Assembly (NCBI RefSeq): GCF_002252505.1 | Contig: NZ_NNRL01000161.1 | Span: 62,001 to 126,000 of the forward strand | Direction of reading: 5' to 3' | DNA length: 64,000 nt | Source of the DNA: Brucella grignonensis | Lineage (GTDB): Bacteria > Pseudomonadota > Alphaproteobacteria > Rhizobiales > Rhizobiaceae | Shown here: one piece after another, positions 20,434 to 30,829 of the stretch | Layout of the letters: the number at the start of each line of letters is the position of its first letter | Position numbering within the stretch: position 1 is the stretch's first letter | Made by a program: the position numbers and the translations under genes | Notes under the pieces: model-generated | The model's input: only the letters and a program-made list of their open reading frames with translations | What the model was told of the DNA's origin: nothing | Databases searched by the model: none

Positions 20434-21597
20434 TCACTGTGCAGCTTTTTCAGAAAATGCGTCCAGATATTCCGCGCTCTGCATTTCAAACAGGCGCGAC
20501 GCTGTGCGGTCAAACTCGAAGGCTTCCACACCCTGCTTTGCTTCATAGAGCTTTTCAGGTTGCGCTTCGGCGGAGATGAACAACCGCGCATGATGATCAT
20601 AAAGCACGTCGATCAGCAGAATGAAGCGCTTGGCCTCATTGCGGCGTGAATGGTCGAGTACCGGCACATTATCAATGAACAGTGTCTGATAGCGTGTGAC
20701 GATGGCGATATAATCATTGGCTGCGAGCGGCTGCGCGCAAAGTTCATCGAAGGTGAAACGGGCTGCTCCCGGCACAGCCCTGCGCACAGGAATATCACGT
20801 CCCTTGATATGGATCGCAGCTGACTTTTCTTCCGATCCATTTTTATGGGCGGCCCATGCCGCATCCATGCGCTTGGTCGTTTCAGAACCAAGTGGCGTCA
20901 GATAAACCGGCTGACGGTCGAGTTTTTCCAGACGGTAATCGGTACGCGAGTCGAGATTGATCACATCGACATGCTGCTTGAGAATATTGACAAACGGCAG
21001 GAAAAGCTGGCGGTTCAGCCCGTCACGATAGAGATTATCGGGTGCAACATTGGATGTTGCGATCAACACCACGCCGCGTGCGAACAAGGCGCTGAACAGA
21101 CGCGACAGGATCATCGCATCGGCAATATCGGTCACGGTGAACTCGTCAAAGCAAAGCACCCAAGCCTGTTCGGCCAGCGCTTCTGCGACTGGCGGGATCG
21201 GGTCTTCCTGCTTGGTTTCACCCCGCTTTAAAGCCTGACGATGCGCGTTGATACGCTCATGGGCATCGGCCATGAAATCATTGAAATGCGCGCGTCGTTT
21301 GCGTTCGACCGGCAAAAGCTGAAAGAACATGTCCATCAGCATGGTCTTCCCGCGCCCGACTTCGCCGTGCACATAGAGCCCCTTGACGATTGCGACTTCC
21401 TTGCGCTTGCCGAACAGCCAGCCAAGCGCACTCGATTTGCGCGACAAACGCTTGGTGCAAATTTCTTCGATCAGGCGATCATAGCGTTTGGTAAGCTCAA
21501 GCTGCGCTGGATCGACTTCAACTTCGCCTGCAGCCACCAGCGCATCATAATGCTCGCTGACTGAAGGAAACGCTTTCAGATTACCGTCGAAAGACAT
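20434..21597 (-). CDS. zapE: Cell division protein ZapE (AFG1-like ATPase)
   Basis: A 387-residue P-loop ATPase of the AFG1/ZapE family. The Walker A motif is GEVGRGKT (about 78-85) and Walker B is VLCFDEFTVTD (about 152). Also visible are MILSRLFSALFARGV and ATSNVAP, the family sensor region. In Escherichia coli ZapE associates with FtsZ late in division. Length is normal. It lies alone between the mdh cluster and omp19 on the minus strand. Confidence 0.93.
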   Translation of the reverse strand: MSFDGNLKAFPSVSEHYDALVAAGEVEVDPAQLELTKRYDRLIEEICTKRLSRKSSALGWLFGKRKEVAIVKGLYVHGEVGRGKTMLMDMFFQLLPVERKRRAHFNDFMADAHERINAHRQALKRGETKQEDPIPPVAEALAEQAWVLCFDEFTVTDIADAMILSRLFSALFARGVVLIATSNVAPDNLYRDGLNRQLFLPFVNILKQHVDVINLDSRTDYRLEKLDRQPVYLTPLGSETTKRMDAAWAAHKNGSEEKSAAIHIKGRDIPVRRAVPGAARFTFDELCAQPLAANDYIAIVTRYQTLFIDNVPVLDHSRRNEAKRFILLIDVLYDHHARLFISAEAQPEKLYEAKQGVEAFEFDRTASRLFEMQSAEYLDAFSEKAAQ

Positions 21598-21624
21598 GAT
21601 TGCTTCCGTTCAACCTTTCAATTG

Positions 21625-21657
21625 CAAAAACGGCGGACCACCTCGCGATGATCCGCC
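21625..21657 (-). terminator. Terminator of omp19
   Basis: On the minus strand GGCGGA pairs with TCCGCC across a loop that can extend the stem, followed by GTTTTTGC. It lies about 25 bases past the omp19 stop. Confidence 0.55.
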
Positions 21658-21680
21658 TGTCTTTTAAGCGAAAGAACGTC

Positions 21681-22217
21681 TTAGCGCGACAGCGAAACTG
21701 CCTGACCGCCCTTGGTCTGACCATCGAAGCGGCCCTGACCGGAAGAATAGAGCGTCGCAACGGTTCCGCCATTCGCATCATAGAGCGAAAGCTGCTTGCC
21801 GCTGACGGACCAGGAAGCAAGGCTTCCAAGTTCGCCCGGGCAGCGCAGCGGACCGGCGCGGTAGCCCTGACCATACTTGGTCTGCGGCGTTGCGATCTTG
21901 CAGTTCTGACCGCCAAGCGATGCATTCCACACACCGGCTACCGTACCCGGTGTCAGATCAGGTGCCGATTCGGGCGGCAGGCTTGCGACCTGCGTGCCAG
22001 CGGCTGGCTGCGACATGTCGGTAGTCGGCGCGGTTGGAAACGAATTTGGAGCGTTGAGATTACCAGACTGTACGGAACTGACGGGAGCAGATCTCAGCGG
22101 TGCTGGCGGCGGCGGCGATGCATTGTTGTCAAAGCCTCCAACCCGGGAGCTCTGGCAACCGGCCAAAATGACGCCTGCTGCAGCAATGCTGAGCAAACTT
22201 GCTTTTGAAATTCCCAT
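21681..22217 (-). CDS. omp19: Outer membrane lipoprotein Omp19 (protease inhibitor type)
   Basis: A 178-residue lipoprotein: basic start MGISKAS, hydrophobic core, and lipobox ILAG-Cys21. A Pro/Ser-rich linker (about 30-80) leads to a C-terminal Inh/AprI-like domain (about 85-178) with a Cys pair (GQNCKI and LRCPGE). The C-terminal half closely matches my memory of Brucella Omp19, a surface-exposed inhibitor of host proteases; the N-terminal linker differs, as expected for an Ochrobactrum-type relative. I start at ATG 22217 because GGAG lies 5-8 bases upstream and the signal peptide begins there; the open frame extends to 22382. Confidence 0.93.
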   Translation of the reverse strand: MGISKASLLSIAAAGVILAGCQSSRVGGFDNNASPPPPAPLRSAPVSSVQSGNLNAPNSFPTAPTTDMSQPAAGTQVASLPPESAPDLTPGTVAGVWNASLGGQNCKIATPQTKYGQGYRAGPLRCPGELGSLASWSVSGKQLSLYDANGGTVATLYSSGQGRFDGQTKGGQAVSLSR

Positions 22218-22668
22218 CTGGTTCTCCAATTTCATCATGTTCGTGGGGCCAATTATTCGGGGGATGCCCCTCGCACCGTCGAGTTTGGTGACTCGACCTA
22301 AAACAATATTGCACCGATAAAATGGCGATATGGTTAAAAAATCAACTGTGCAATGAGGCAAATATGGATGAGATGGCATCAAGATCGCTTGAAATAATTT
22401 AGAAATTTTTAGAATGGCGCAGGAAGGACACAGTTTTTGAGCAATCTGCTATCCCTGAAGGGGATGAGCCAACACTGGTTCGTTCAATAGTGCGCCGGTA
22501 CTGGCAATTTGTGGGCTTTTCCGCCATATAGAGCGCATCCCGAAAAGTGTGAAACGGTTTTCGGACTAAGATGCGCCTTAAAACAAATAAGTCGGAGCGC
22601 AGATCTGATCAAATCAGATCGAAACGCGCTCCAGAGCCTTTCCAACATAACGGGACCCCGAACCAGCA
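22218..22668. other. omp19-dapF intergenic region
   Basis: This 451-base divergent region holds the omp19 promoter region, an AT-rich middle, and a composite palindromic repeat (22531-22632) that ends 36 bases before the dapF start. No gene is supported. Confidence 0.65.
22531..22632. repeat. Composite intergenic palindromic repeat, copy 2 (inverted)
   Basis: GAGCGCATCCCGAAAAGTG... followed by a dyad GATCTGATC-AA-ATCAGATC and CGCGCTCC. It is the reverse complement of the layout at 2151-2254, so both modules are conserved in the same order and spacing. It lies just upstream of dapF, so the dapF promoter may be inside or beyond it. Confidence 0.8.
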
Positions 22669-23568
22669 ATGAGCAAGGCTATCTTCGCCAAGATGAACGG
22701 ACTGGGCAACAAGATCATTGTTGCCGATATGCGCGGACGCAGCGATCGTATCGCACCGGCCGCTGCAATCCGTTTGGCTGGAGATGAGCCAACCTCGTTT
22801 GACCAGATCATGGCCATTCATGATCCCCAAATCCCCGGTACCGATCATTATATCGAGATCATCAATTGCGATGGCACGCAGGCGCAGGCTTGCGGCAACG
22901 GTACACGCTGCGTGGTGCAATGGCTTTCGAATGAAAGCGGCAAGCAGAACTATATCTTCCAGACACTGGCGGGTATCCTGACTGCCAATGAGCATGAAGA
23001 CGGGCTGATCACGGTCGATATGGGTACGCCGCATTTCGGCTGGCAGGAAATCCCCCTCGCCCATGAAGTTGCCGATACACGCGCCATTGATCTGTCTGCT
23101 GGTCCTGCCGATGCGCCTGTTCTGCAAGCGCCGTCGATTGCATCCATGGGCAATCCGCATGCGATCTTCTGGGTCGAAAACGATGTCTGGTCCTATGCGC
23201 TCGATCAGTATGGGCCAGGACTGGAACATGATCCGATCTTCCCCGAACGCGCCAATATTTCCATCGCTCAGGTCACGTCGCGCGACAGCATCAATCTGCG
23301 CACATGGGAACGTGGTGCGGGCCTGACGCTTGCATGTGGTTCTGCCGCCTGCGCCGCGGCTGTTTCCGCCAGCAGAACCGGACGCACTGAGCGCAACGTC
23401 ACCGTTAATGTCCCTGGCGGCCCGCTCAAGATTGAATGGCGCGACGACGATCACGTCATGATGACTGGTCCCGCTGAATGGGAATTTGATGGCACGTTCG
23501 ATCCTGCAACCGGCGCATGGGAGTATGCCCCAAATACAAAGCTTGATCAGAATCAGGGAGCTGCCTGA
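22669..23568 (+). CDS. dapF: Diaminopimelate epimerase
   Basis: A 299-residue cofactor-independent racemase converting LL- to meso-diaminopimelate for peptidoglycan and lysine synthesis. The two catalytic Cys are visible in CGNGTRC (Cys75) and in [10 protein letters not shown] (about residue 224). [12 protein letters not shown] at the N-terminus fits the family. It starts an operon: its TGA overlaps the mtaB ATG by one base (TGATG). Confidence 0.97.
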   Translation: MSKAIFAKMNGLGNKIIVADMRGRSDRIAPAAAIRLAGDEPTSFDQIMAIHDPQIPGTDHYIEIINCDGTQAQACGNGTRCVVQWLSNESGKQNYIFQTLAGILTANEHEDGLITVDMGTPHFGWQEIPLAHEVADTRAIDLSAGPADAPVLQAPSIASMGNPHAIFWVENDVWSYALDQYGPGLEHDPIFPERANISIAQVTSRDSINLRTWERGAGLTLACGSAACAAAVSASRTGRTERNVTVNVPGGPLKIEWRDDDHVMMTGPAEWEFDGTFDPATGAWEYAPNTKLDQNQGAA

Positions 23569-24851
23569 TGGCTGTGGAAGTCGTAACCTTCGGATGCCGT
23601 CTCAACACCTATGAATCCGAGGTGATGAAGCGCGAAGCAGATAGCGCCGGGCTCGGCGAGCTAAAAGACGGTGCGATCATCTTCAACACCTGTGCGGTAA
23701 CATCGGAAGCCGTGCGTCAGGCGCGTCAAGCTATCCGCAAAGCCCGTCGCGACAATCCGGAAGCACGCATCATCGTCACCGGCTGTGCCGCACAGACGGA
23801 ATCGGCCAAATTCGAAGCCATGGATGAAGTCGACCTCATTCTGGGTAATGAGGAAAAGCTCAAGGCCAACTCCTACCGCATGCTGCCCGATTTCGGCGTG
23901 AACCAGTTCGAAAAGGTCCGCGTCAACGACATTATGGAAGTACGCGAAACCGCGAGCCATATGGTCGATGCGATTGAAGGCCGCGCACGCGCATTCGTGC
24001 AGGTACAGAATGGCTGCGATCATCGCTGCACCTTCTGCATCATTCCTTATGGTCGCGGCAATTCGCGCTCGGTGCCAATGGGCGGCGTCATCGATCAGGT
24101 CAAACGCCTTGTCGATAATGGCTACGCGGAAGTGGTTCTGACCGGCGTGGACATGACCTCCTATGGTCCTGATCTGCCAGGAAGCCTGCGTCTCGGCAAG
24201 CTGGTGAAGACTGTTCTCAGTCAGGTGCCGGATTTGCAGCGCCTGCGCCTGTCATCCATTGATTCCATCGAGGCCGACGAAGACCTGATGGAAGCAATCG
24301 CCAACGAAAAGCGCCTGATGCCACATCTGCATCTGTCGCTTCAGGCAGGCGACGACATGATCTTGAAGCGCATGAAGCGCCGCCATTTGCGTGATGATTC
24401 CATCCGCTTCTGCGAAGATGTGCGCGCACTCCGCCCTGACATCGTGTTCGGTGCCGACATCATTGCCGGTTTCCCGACCGAGACCGAAGAGATGTTCGCA
24501 AACTCGATGAAGATCGTTGAGGAATGTGGGCTGACACATCTGCACGTCTTCCCTTACAGCGCACGCGAAGGCACACCGGCTGCACGTATGCCGCAGGTCA
24601 GGCGCGAAATCGTGAAAGATCGCGCCAAAAGGCTGCGCGCTGTGGGCGACCGGGCTTATGAAAAACACCTCGCTTCTCTCAATGGCACTGTGCAACGCCT
24701 GTTGATCGAGAAGGAAGGCATTGCCCGCACGGAAGGTTTTACGTTGGCCGCTGTGGATCAGGGCAATGCTGGCGAAATTATCGAACGAATTGTGACGGGG
24801 CATGACGGTGAAAAACTCCTCACCCGTCAGACAGAGCCGCAAGCGGCTTAA
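23568..24851 (+). CDS. mtaB: tRNA t6A37 methylthiotransferase MtaB
   Basis: A 427-residue radical-SAM enzyme adding a methylthio group to N6-threonylcarbamoyladenosine 37 of tRNA. The N-terminal UPF0004 domain carries its three cluster Cys (TFGCRLN, NTCAVT, VTGCAAQ), and the radical-SAM cluster motif is CDHRCTFC near residue 150. A C-terminal TRAM-like part follows. Absence of a MiaB-type long N-terminus and the start VVTFGCRLNTYES favour MtaB over MiaB or RimO. Translationally coupled to dapF. Confidence 0.93.
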   Translation: MAVEVVTFGCRLNTYESEVMKREADSAGLGELKDGAIIFNTCAVTSEAVRQARQAIRKARRDNPEARIIVTGCAAQTESAKFEAMDEVDLILGNEEKLKANSYRMLPDFGVNQFEKVRVNDIMEVRETASHMVDAIEGRARAFVQVQNGCDHRCTFCIIPYGRGNSRSVPMGGVIDQVKRLVDNGYAEVVLTGVDMTSYGPDLPGSLRLGKLVKTVLSQVPDLQRLRLSSIDSIEADEDLMEAIANEKRLMPHLHLSLQAGDDMILKRMKRRHLRDDSIRFCEDVRALRPDIVFGADIIAGFPTETEEMFANSMKIVEECGLTHLHVFPYSAREGTPAARMPQVRREIVKDRAKRLRAVGDRAYEKHLASLNGTVQRLLIEKEGIARTEGFTLAAVDQGNAGEIIERIVTGHDGEKLLTRQTEPQAA

Positions 24852-24872
24852 AGCTTAAGGGCATCAGATTTC

Positions 24873-26306
24873 ATGGCAATGGGTTTCATCAAGAAAATGT
24901 TCTCCTTCGGCAAGAAGGAGGTCGAAGAAAAGCCGGTCGAACAACCGGCTCCCGATGCTGTGGAAGCACAGCTTCCTGAAACCGTCAAAGCGCCTGAAGC
25001 AACTGAAAACACAGTCGTTGAAGTGGTCATTTCCGAACCGGAAGCACTTGCGGTCGTTGCTGAGCCTGCGCCGGTTGAAGAACCCGTCGCTGAGGCTGAG
25101 CATCCGGTAGCCGAGATCGAAATCCCGATTGAACAGCCTCCGGTGATGGAACCAATTGTGGTTGAAGCACCTGCGCCAGAGTCTGTTGTTGAGCCTGTCA
25201 TCGAGCCAGAGCCGGAACCTGTTGCTGAACTTGAACAGGTTGAAGTCGCGAAAGCTCCTGAGGCTCCAGTTGAGGAAGCAGTCGAGCCCGCACCTCAGCC
25301 AGAGCCGGTGAAACCCAAAAAGGTCAAGGTCGCAAAGGCCGTTGAAGAACATCAGGAAGAAGCGCCGGTCGAGGCAGCGCCTGAGCCAAAGCTGTCATGG
25401 TTCGAGCGCCTGCGTCGCGGCCTGCTGCGCTCATCGAATTCATTGAGCGATTCCATCAGCGGTATCTTCACCAAGCGCAAGCTCGATGAAGACACGTTGC
25501 AGGATCTTGAAGACGTGCTCATTCAGGCCGATCTCGGCCTTGAAACCGCCATGCGTGTAACCGATGCGCTGTCGTCCGGTCGTTATGGCAAGGATGTAAC
25601 CGGCGAAGAAGTCCGTAACATCATGGGTGCTGAAATCGAAAAGGTGCTTGGGCCCGTCGCAAAGCCGCTGGAACTTGATCTCTCGCATAAGCCGCATGTC
25701 ATTCTGGTTGTCGGCGTCAATGGCACCGGCAAGACCACAACCATTGGCAAGCTTGCCGCAAAGCTGACCGCTGGCGGCCTCAAGGTGATGCTTGCGGCAG
25801 GCGATACTTTCCGCGCCGCAGCTATCGAACAGCTTCATATCTGGGGCGAGCGCACCGGTTCGCCTGTTGTTTCGAGCAAGCTCGGAGCAGACGCGGCAGG
25901 CCTTGCCTATGACGCATGGAAACAGGCGAAAGATGCAGGCAGCGATGTGCTCATCATCGATACGGCAGGCCGTTTGCAGAACAAGGCCGAACTGATGGAC
26001 GAGCTCGCCAAGATCGTTCGCGTTCTTGGCAAACACGATCCGGAAGCACCGCACACGGTTCTCCAGACGCTGGATGCCACAACCGGGCAGAATGCGCTCA
26101 ATCAGGTCGAGATCTTCAAGAACATCGCTGGCGTCAACGGTCTCGTGATGACCAAGCTTGACGGCACGGCACGCGGCGGCATTCTGGTGGCAATCTCCGC
26201 CAAGCATAAGCTTCCGATCTATTTCATCGGCGTCGGCGAAGGCGTCGACGATCTTGAACCATTTGCGGCCAAGGATTTTGCCCGCGCCATCGCAGGAGTT
26301 GCCTGA
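24873..26306 (+). CDS. ftsY: Signal recognition particle receptor FtsY
   Basis: A 477-residue GTPase that docks SRP-ribosome complexes at the membrane. Residues about 15-165 form an acidic low-complexity A domain rich in Glu, Pro, Val and Ala, with repeated EPVAE/EAPVE-like units, which are quick to diverge. The NG domain (about 175-477) has G1 [16 protein letters not shown]3 DTAGRLQNK and G4 [10 protein letters not shown]. The basic [13 protein letters not shown] start may be a membrane anchor. It lies 21 bases after mtaB; its stop overlaps the next ATG (TGATG). Confidence 0.97.
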   Translation: MAMGFIKKMFSFGKKEVEEKPVEQPAPDAVEAQLPETVKAPEATENTVVEVVISEPEALAVVAEPAPVEEPVAEAEHPVAEIEIPIEQPPVMEPIVVEAPAPESVVEPVIEPEPEPVAELEQVEVAKAPEAPVEEAVEPAPQPEPVKPKKVKVAKAVEEHQEEAPVEAAPEPKLSWFERLRRGLLRSSNSLSDSISGIFTKRKLDEDTLQDLEDVLIQADLGLETAMRVTDALSSGRYGKDVTGEEVRNIMGAEIEKVLGPVAKPLELDLSHKPHVILVVGVNGTGKTTTIGKLAAKLTAGGLKVMLAAGDTFRAAAIEQLHIWGERTGSPVVSSKLGADAAGLAYDAWKQAKDAGSDVLIIDTAGRLQNKAELMDELAKIVRVLGKHDPEAPHTVLQTLDATTGQNALNQVEIFKNIAGVNGLVMTKLDGTARGGILVAISAKHKLPIYFIGVGEGVDDLEPFAAKDFARAIAGVA

Positions 26307-26962
26307 TGCAGCATCCCGTTTTCGAACGCGACCCGTCGCAGAAGACAGAAGCCGAACGCAAAGAAGTTCCGCCGCTGCTCAAGCTTGCATTGGAACTCGG
26401 ACCGCTTCTGGTGTTCTTTTTCGCCAATGCGCGCGGAGAAAGCCTGATCGAGCGTTTTCCCGTGCTCGGCCAGATCGGCGAACCGATCTTTCTGGCAACT
26501 GCACTCTTCATGGTCGCAACCGTTATTGCACTTGCCGTTTCATGGTCGCTGACACGCACATTACCGATGATGCCGCTCATTTCCGGCATCGTGGTTCTGG
26601 TCTTTGGCGCGCTGACACTCTGGCTGCACAACGACACCTTCATCAAGATGAAGCCGACCATCGTGAACACGCTGTTTGGCGCGATCCTTTTGGGTGGCCT
26701 TTTGTTTGGCAAATCTCTGCTCGGCTATGTGTTCGATTCAGCTTTCAAACTGGATGCCGAGGGCTGGCGCAAGCTGACCTTCCGCTGGGGCCTGTTCTTT
26801 GTTTTCCTCGCGATTGTGAACGAACTTGTCTGGCGGAATTTTTCGACCGATGCCTGGGTTTCCTTCAAGGTCTGGGGCATCATGCCGATCACGATTGTCT
26901 TCACGCTTTCACAAATGCCACTTATCCAGAAGCACACTTTGCCTGAAACCAAGGCAGAATAG
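26306..26962 (+). CDS. Inner membrane septation protein A (IspZ/YciB family)
   Basis: A 218-residue membrane protein with about five to six helices and the family segments [18 protein letters not shown] near the N-terminus and a C-terminal [26 protein letters not shown] (quoted in parts). YciB/IspZ proteins are linked to cell envelope and septation, the mechanism being unclear. It overlaps the ftsY stop by one base, so it is in the dapF-mtaB-ftsY operon. Confidence 0.92.
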   Translation: MQHPVFERDPSQKTEAERKEVPPLLKLALELGPLLVFFFANARGESLIERFPVLGQIGEPIFLATALFMVATVIALAVSWSLTRTLPMMPLISGIVVLVFGALTLWLHNDTFIKMKPTIVNTLFGAILLGGLLFGKSLLGYVFDSAFKLDAEGWRKLTFRWGLFFVFLAIVNELVWRNFSTDAWVSFKVWGIMPITIVFTLSQMPLIQKHTLPETKAE

Positions 26963-26982
26963 AATTCGATAAGGAGAACGCC

Positions 26983-27765
26983 ATGTCCCAAATCGACAAA
27001 AGGCTGGACATTGAACAATTCATCTGCCGCAGCGATAATTATGGCGTTCTCATCCATGATCCTGAAAGCGCGCTGACGGCTGCAATCGATGCACCTGATG
27101 CAAATGCCATCGAAGCGGCGTTAAAGCGTCGTGGCTGGACGCTGGACTTCATCTTCACAACCCACCACCATCTCGACCATGTTGAAGGCAATGAGCAGCT
27201 GAAAGCCAGATTCGGCGTCAGCATCATTGGCCCGAAGGCCGAGGAAAGCAAAATCCCCGGCATTGATCGCACCGTTCAGGATGGCGATGAATTCACCTTC
27301 GGGCTTTTCAAGGTCAAAGTGATTTCCACGCCCGGTCACACCGCTGGCGAGATTTCTTTCTACCTGCCGGAAGCGAAAGTGGTGTTTACAGGCGACACGC
27401 TTTTCGCGCTGGGCTGCGGACGCTTGTTCGAAGGAACACCTGCAACCATGTTCCAGTCGTTGCAAAAGCTCGTGGCTCTGCCCGGTGACACGGCGGTTTA
27501 TTGCGGTCATGAATATACCGAAAGCAATGCCCGTTTTGCATTGACCATCGACCCCGACAATTCAGCCCTTAAAGAGCGGGCGCAGGAGATTGCGCGGTTG
27601 CGTGCAGCAGATAAGATGACCCTGCCCTCCAGCATCGCGCTTGAAATGGCAACCAATCCGTTCCTGCGCTGGCACGATGGCCGCATTCGCACGCGGCTTG
27701 GGATGCAGAGCGCCGCTGATGAAGCGGTTTTCGCAGAGATCCGCAAGCGCAAAGACTTATTCTAG
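26983..27765 (+). CDS. gloB: Hydroxyacylglutathione hydrolase (glyoxalase II)
   Basis: A 260-residue metallo-beta-lactamase-fold enzyme that hydrolyses S-D-lactoylglutathione to D-lactate and glutathione, the second step of methylglyoxal detoxification. The metal motif THHHLDH is near residue 60, STPGHTAGEISFY near 112 and FTGDTLFALGCGRLFEG near 135. A C-terminal glyoxalase II domain ends NPFLRWHDGRIR. A GGAG ribosome site lies just before the ATG (gataaggagaacgcc). It lies 20 bases after ispZ. Confidence 0.96.
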   Translation: MSQIDKRLDIEQFICRSDNYGVLIHDPESALTAAIDAPDANAIEAALKRRGWTLDFIFTTHHHLDHVEGNEQLKARFGVSIIGPKAEESKIPGIDRTVQDGDEFTFGLFKVKVISTPGHTAGEISFYLPEAKVVFTGDTLFALGCGRLFEGTPATMFQSLQKLVALPGDTAVYCGHEYTESNARFALTIDPDNSALKERAQEIARLRAADKMTLPSSIALEMATNPFLRWHDGRIRTRLGMQSAADEAVFAEIRKRKDLF

Positions 27766-27774
27766 GACACGACC

Positions 27775-28269
27775 ATGACGACAATTTCTCGCTTCAGACA
27801 GTTTCATACAGCTGCCCTGCTCGGTCTAACGCTCGCGATCCTGCCGCAGTCAGCGAATATGGCCTTTGCCGAAGACATTCTGGCCATCGCAACGCCACCG
27901 CAGACGCCTGCTGACATCAATAATTTCAAGCTGACCGAAGACCTTCTCGCGCGCATGGAAAAAATCCATAACAAGCTCGAGGACATGCAGCTTTCACCGA
28001 CTGCTGAAGAAGGTCAGGATGCGCAGCCTTCCATGGATTCCATGGTGAAGAGCATTGAATCGCGCCCTCAGGTGGTGGACGTGATGAAGGCCGAGAATAT
28101 TACGCCACGCGATTATCTTCTTGCCTATTTTGCCATGATGAGCGCGCTTGCAGCCGCTGATGCGGAAGAAGAAGATCAGCTTGTCGATGAAGTGAAGCAG
28201 ATCAATCCCGAACACGTGGCCTTTGGCAAGCAATATGGCGAACGCATTCGCGAATTGATCGGGGAATAA
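27775..28269 (+). CDS. Secreted helical protein of unknown function
   Basis: A 164-residue protein with a signal peptide (about 1-34, ending NMAFA-EDIL) and a mature region predicted to be mostly alpha-helical and acidic (ARMEKIHNKLEDMQL, DYLLAYFAMMSALAAADAEEED). I recognise no domain. It starts 9 bases after gloB and ends before a strong terminator, so it is probably last in the dapF-gloB transcript. Periplasmic location is inferred from the signal peptide. Confidence 0.75.
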   Translation: MTTISRFRQFHTAALLGLTLAILPQSANMAFAEDILAIATPPQTPADINNFKLTEDLLARMEKIHNKLEDMQLSPTAEEGQDAQPSMDSMVKSIESRPQVVDVMKAENITPRDYLLAYFAMMSALAAADAEEEDQLVDEVKQINPEHVAFGKQYGERIRELIGE

Positions 28270-28278
28270 TTCATCAAG

Positions 28279-28312
28279 AAAAACCGGCGAAGTTTCCTTC
28301 GCCGGTTTTTTT
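28279..28312. terminator. Bidirectional rho-independent terminator
   Basis: AAAAACCGGCGAAG (28279-28292), loop TTTC, CTTCGCCGGTTTTT followed by TT. It separates the plus-strand dapF cluster from the convergent metal ATPase gene. Confidence 0.9.
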
Positions 28313-28313
28313 A

Positions 28314-30788
28314 TCAGCCTGGCTGCCTTAGCAATCGCAGCGCATTGATCGTCACCAGAACAGTCGCGCCTGTGTCGGCCAGAATGGCGGGCCAGAGGCC
28401 GGTAATTCCCAGCACAGTGGTCACAAGAAACACAGCCTTCAGCCCAAGCGCGATTGTGATGTTCTGATGGATATTACGCATGGTCCGCTGGGAAAGATCG
28501 ACCATTGCAGCCACATCCCCCACACGACCATGAAGCACTGCCGCATCTGCCGTTTCCAGAGCCACGTCGGTGCCGCCGCCCATGGCAATGCCAACATCAG
28601 CCGCAGCCAGCGCTGGCGCATCGTTGATGCCATCACCAACCTTGGCAACAACCTGACCCGCATTGCGAAACTCGCCAACGATGCGCTGCTTGTCTTCCGG
28701 CAGAAGTTCCGCACGCACCTCAATGCCGAGATCCTTGCCGATAGCTTCTGCCGTGCGGCGATTATCGCCGGTCAGCATCACAGTGCGAATGCCTGCATCT
28801 TTCAGCGTCTTAAGCCCGGCAATCGCGTCGGCACGCGGTTCGTCACGCATGGCGATGGCACCTGCAATTTTACCGTCTGCAACCAGCACCGAAACCGTCT
28901 TGCCTTCGTCGTTACAAGCGGTAATTCGGGCCGCCAGCTCTTCTGAAATGGTCGAGATTTCATTGGCAGCCTTGCGTGAACCAAGGAACAGTTCAATGCC
29001 ATTGGCAGTGCCTGACACACCCTTACCGCCATGGGCTTTACCGGTCGAAACCTCAGATAGCTTCAGACCACGCGCTTCTGCTGCACCAACAATTGCCAGT
29101 GCAAGCGGATGACTGGAGCCTGCATCAAGCGATGCGGCAAGGCGCAGAACGTCTTCTTCCGAAAGTGCTGCGGGCAGAACATCCGTCACCTGTGGCTTGC
29201 CCTCAGTCAGCGTGCCGGTTTTATCGAAGCAAGCGGTTGTGATCTTACCGATTGTTTCAAGAACCGCGCCGCCCTTCAACAGAAGTCCGCGTCGTGCGCC
29301 AGCAGAAAGCGAAGCCGCAATAGCCGCAGGCGTCGAAATAACCAGCGCGCAAGGGCAACCGATCAGCAGAATGGCGAGGCCTTTGTAGATCCATTCATCC
29401 CATGCAGCACCCGCCACCAGTGGCGGCAGGATCGCAACCAAAGCCGCAACCACAACAACACCCGGCGTGTAATAGGTCGAGAAGCGATTGATGAAACGTT
29501 CAGTCGGTGCTTTGGCTTCCTGCGCTTCCTCAACCAGCCGCACAACGCGTGCGATGGTGTTATCCTGCGCTGCAGCCGTCACCTTCACGCGCAGCAGCCC
29601 GTCGCCATTGATGGTGCCTGCAAATACACTATCGCCCACGTCCTTGCCAACCGGCGTGCTTTCGCCCGTAACCGGCGCTTCATCGACAGCACTCTCGCCG
29701 GAAATAATTTCGCCATCAGCAGGCATACGGTCCCCCGGGCGCACAGAGATTACATCGCCGACGTTGAGGTCCTCCGCTTGCACTTCCCTTGTTGAACCGT
29801 TGTCCTCGAGAAACGCGGTCTTGGGCACCAGCGCCGTCAGCGACTGGATGCTGTCACGCGCCTTGCCAGCGGCAACACCTTCCAGCAATTCGCCAACCAG
29901 AAACAGGAAGACGACGGCTGCCGCTTCTTCAGTGGCACCGATGATAACCGCGCCGATCGCGGCGATCGTCATCAGCATTTCAATAGAGAAAGGCGTGCCG
30001 TTGATAGCTGCCGAATAAGCGCGTTTTGCAATCGGTATAAGACCAATCAACATCGCAGCCGTGAAAGCCCACAAAGCAATCGGCGGATAAAGATGGCCGA
30101 CAATATAAGCAACGACCAGACCGCCGCCACAGGCGAGCATCATCTGGCCTTTGCCGCTCTGCCACCAGCGTCTGGGTTTTGCAGGCGTTGAAGGTGATGC
30201 CTTCCTGCCAATTGCTGACTGTATACTGGTCTTGTAGCCAAGCCCTGTCACTTTTGCAGCAATCTCGTCAGGGTTTGCCAAGCCGTCATGACTGACGGTC
30301 ATGGTGCCATTGGTCACAGAGACCGAAACATCCTGCACACCACCAACGCGACGCACAGCCGTATCAATCTTGGCCGCGCAGGAGGCGCAATCCATGCCAT
30401 CGACCTGAAAGCGGAAACTGGCAGCAGTTACCGTTATCTGCTTTGCTTCGATTTCTTCGTGGCTGTGACCATGGTGGTCATGCTTGTGGTCGTGATCATG
30501 ATCGTGTCCGCTGCAATCGGCATGATCGTGATCATGATGCTCATGCCTGGCCGGAGCTTTTTCGTCAGCCACCGGCTCAACACTATAACCAAGGCTGCGC
30601 ACTTTTTTGGCAACCCTTTCCAGATCGCTACTGCCATCATGGCGCACAGTCATCATGCCCGTCGTCACCGACACGGACACATCTTCCACACCTGCAACCC
30701 GACGCACAGCCGTATCGATTTTCGTCGCACAGGAGGCGCAATCCATGCCTTCCACACGAAACCGGTTTTGTTTCAGAACCTCGTTCAT
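28314..30788 (-). CDS. Heavy-metal P1B-type ATPase, Zn/Cd/Pb-type exporter
   Basis: An 824-residue exporter pumping metal ions out across the inner membrane with ATP. Two N-terminal HMA domains each carry GMDCASCATKID or GMDCASCAAKID (about residues 14 and 134), separated by a His/Asp-rich linker (about 80-112) fit for metal binding. Then come the transmembrane region, TGES, the CPC motif (IGCPCALVIS), phosphorylation site DKTGT, SSHPLALA and GDGINDAPAL. The CPC motif together with the His-rich linker and the ZntR-like regulator next door favours Zn(II)/Cd(II)/Pb(II) over copper. It probably corresponds to zntA/cadA. Confidence 0.93.
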   Translation of the reverse strand: MNEVLKQNRFRVEGMDCASCATKIDTAVRRVAGVEDVSVSVTTGMMTVRHDGSSDLERVAKKVRSLGYSVEPVADEKAPARHEHHDHDHADCSGHDHDHDHKHDHHGHSHEEIEAKQITVTAASFRFQVDGMDCASCAAKIDTAVRRVGGVQDVSVSVTNGTMTVSHDGLANPDEIAAKVTGLGYKTSIQSAIGRKASPSTPAKPRRWWQSGKGQMMLACGGGLVVAYIVGHLYPPIALWAFTAAMLIGLIPIAKRAYSAAINGTPFSIEMLMTIAAIGAVIIGATEEAAAVVFLFLVGELLEGVAAGKARDSIQSLTALVPKTAFLEDNGSTREVQAEDLNVGDVISVRPGDRMPADGEIISGESAVDEAPVTGESTPVGKDVGDSVFAGTINGDGLLRVKVTAAAQDNTIARVVRLVEEAQEAKAPTERFINRFSTYYTPGVVVVAALVAILPPLVAGAAWDEWIYKGLAILLIGCPCALVISTPAAIAASLSAGARRGLLLKGGAVLETIGKITTACFDKTGTLTEGKPQVTDVLPAALSEEDVLRLAASLDAGSSHPLALAIVGAAEARGLKLSEVSTGKAHGGKGVSGTANGIELFLGSRKAANEISTISEELAARITACNDEGKTVSVLVADGKIAGAIAMRDEPRADAIAGLKTLKDAGIRTVMLTGDNRRTAEAIGKDLGIEVRAELLPEDKQRIVGEFRNAGQVVAKVGDGINDAPALAAADVGIAMGGGTDVALETADAAVLHGRVGDVAAMVDLSQRTMRNIHQNITIALGLKAVFLVTTVLGITGLWPAILADTGATVLVTINALRLLRQPG

Positions 30789-30829
30789 GACTTGCCCTTT
30801 TCAGAACGCTCTTGAATTATCTGAAATAA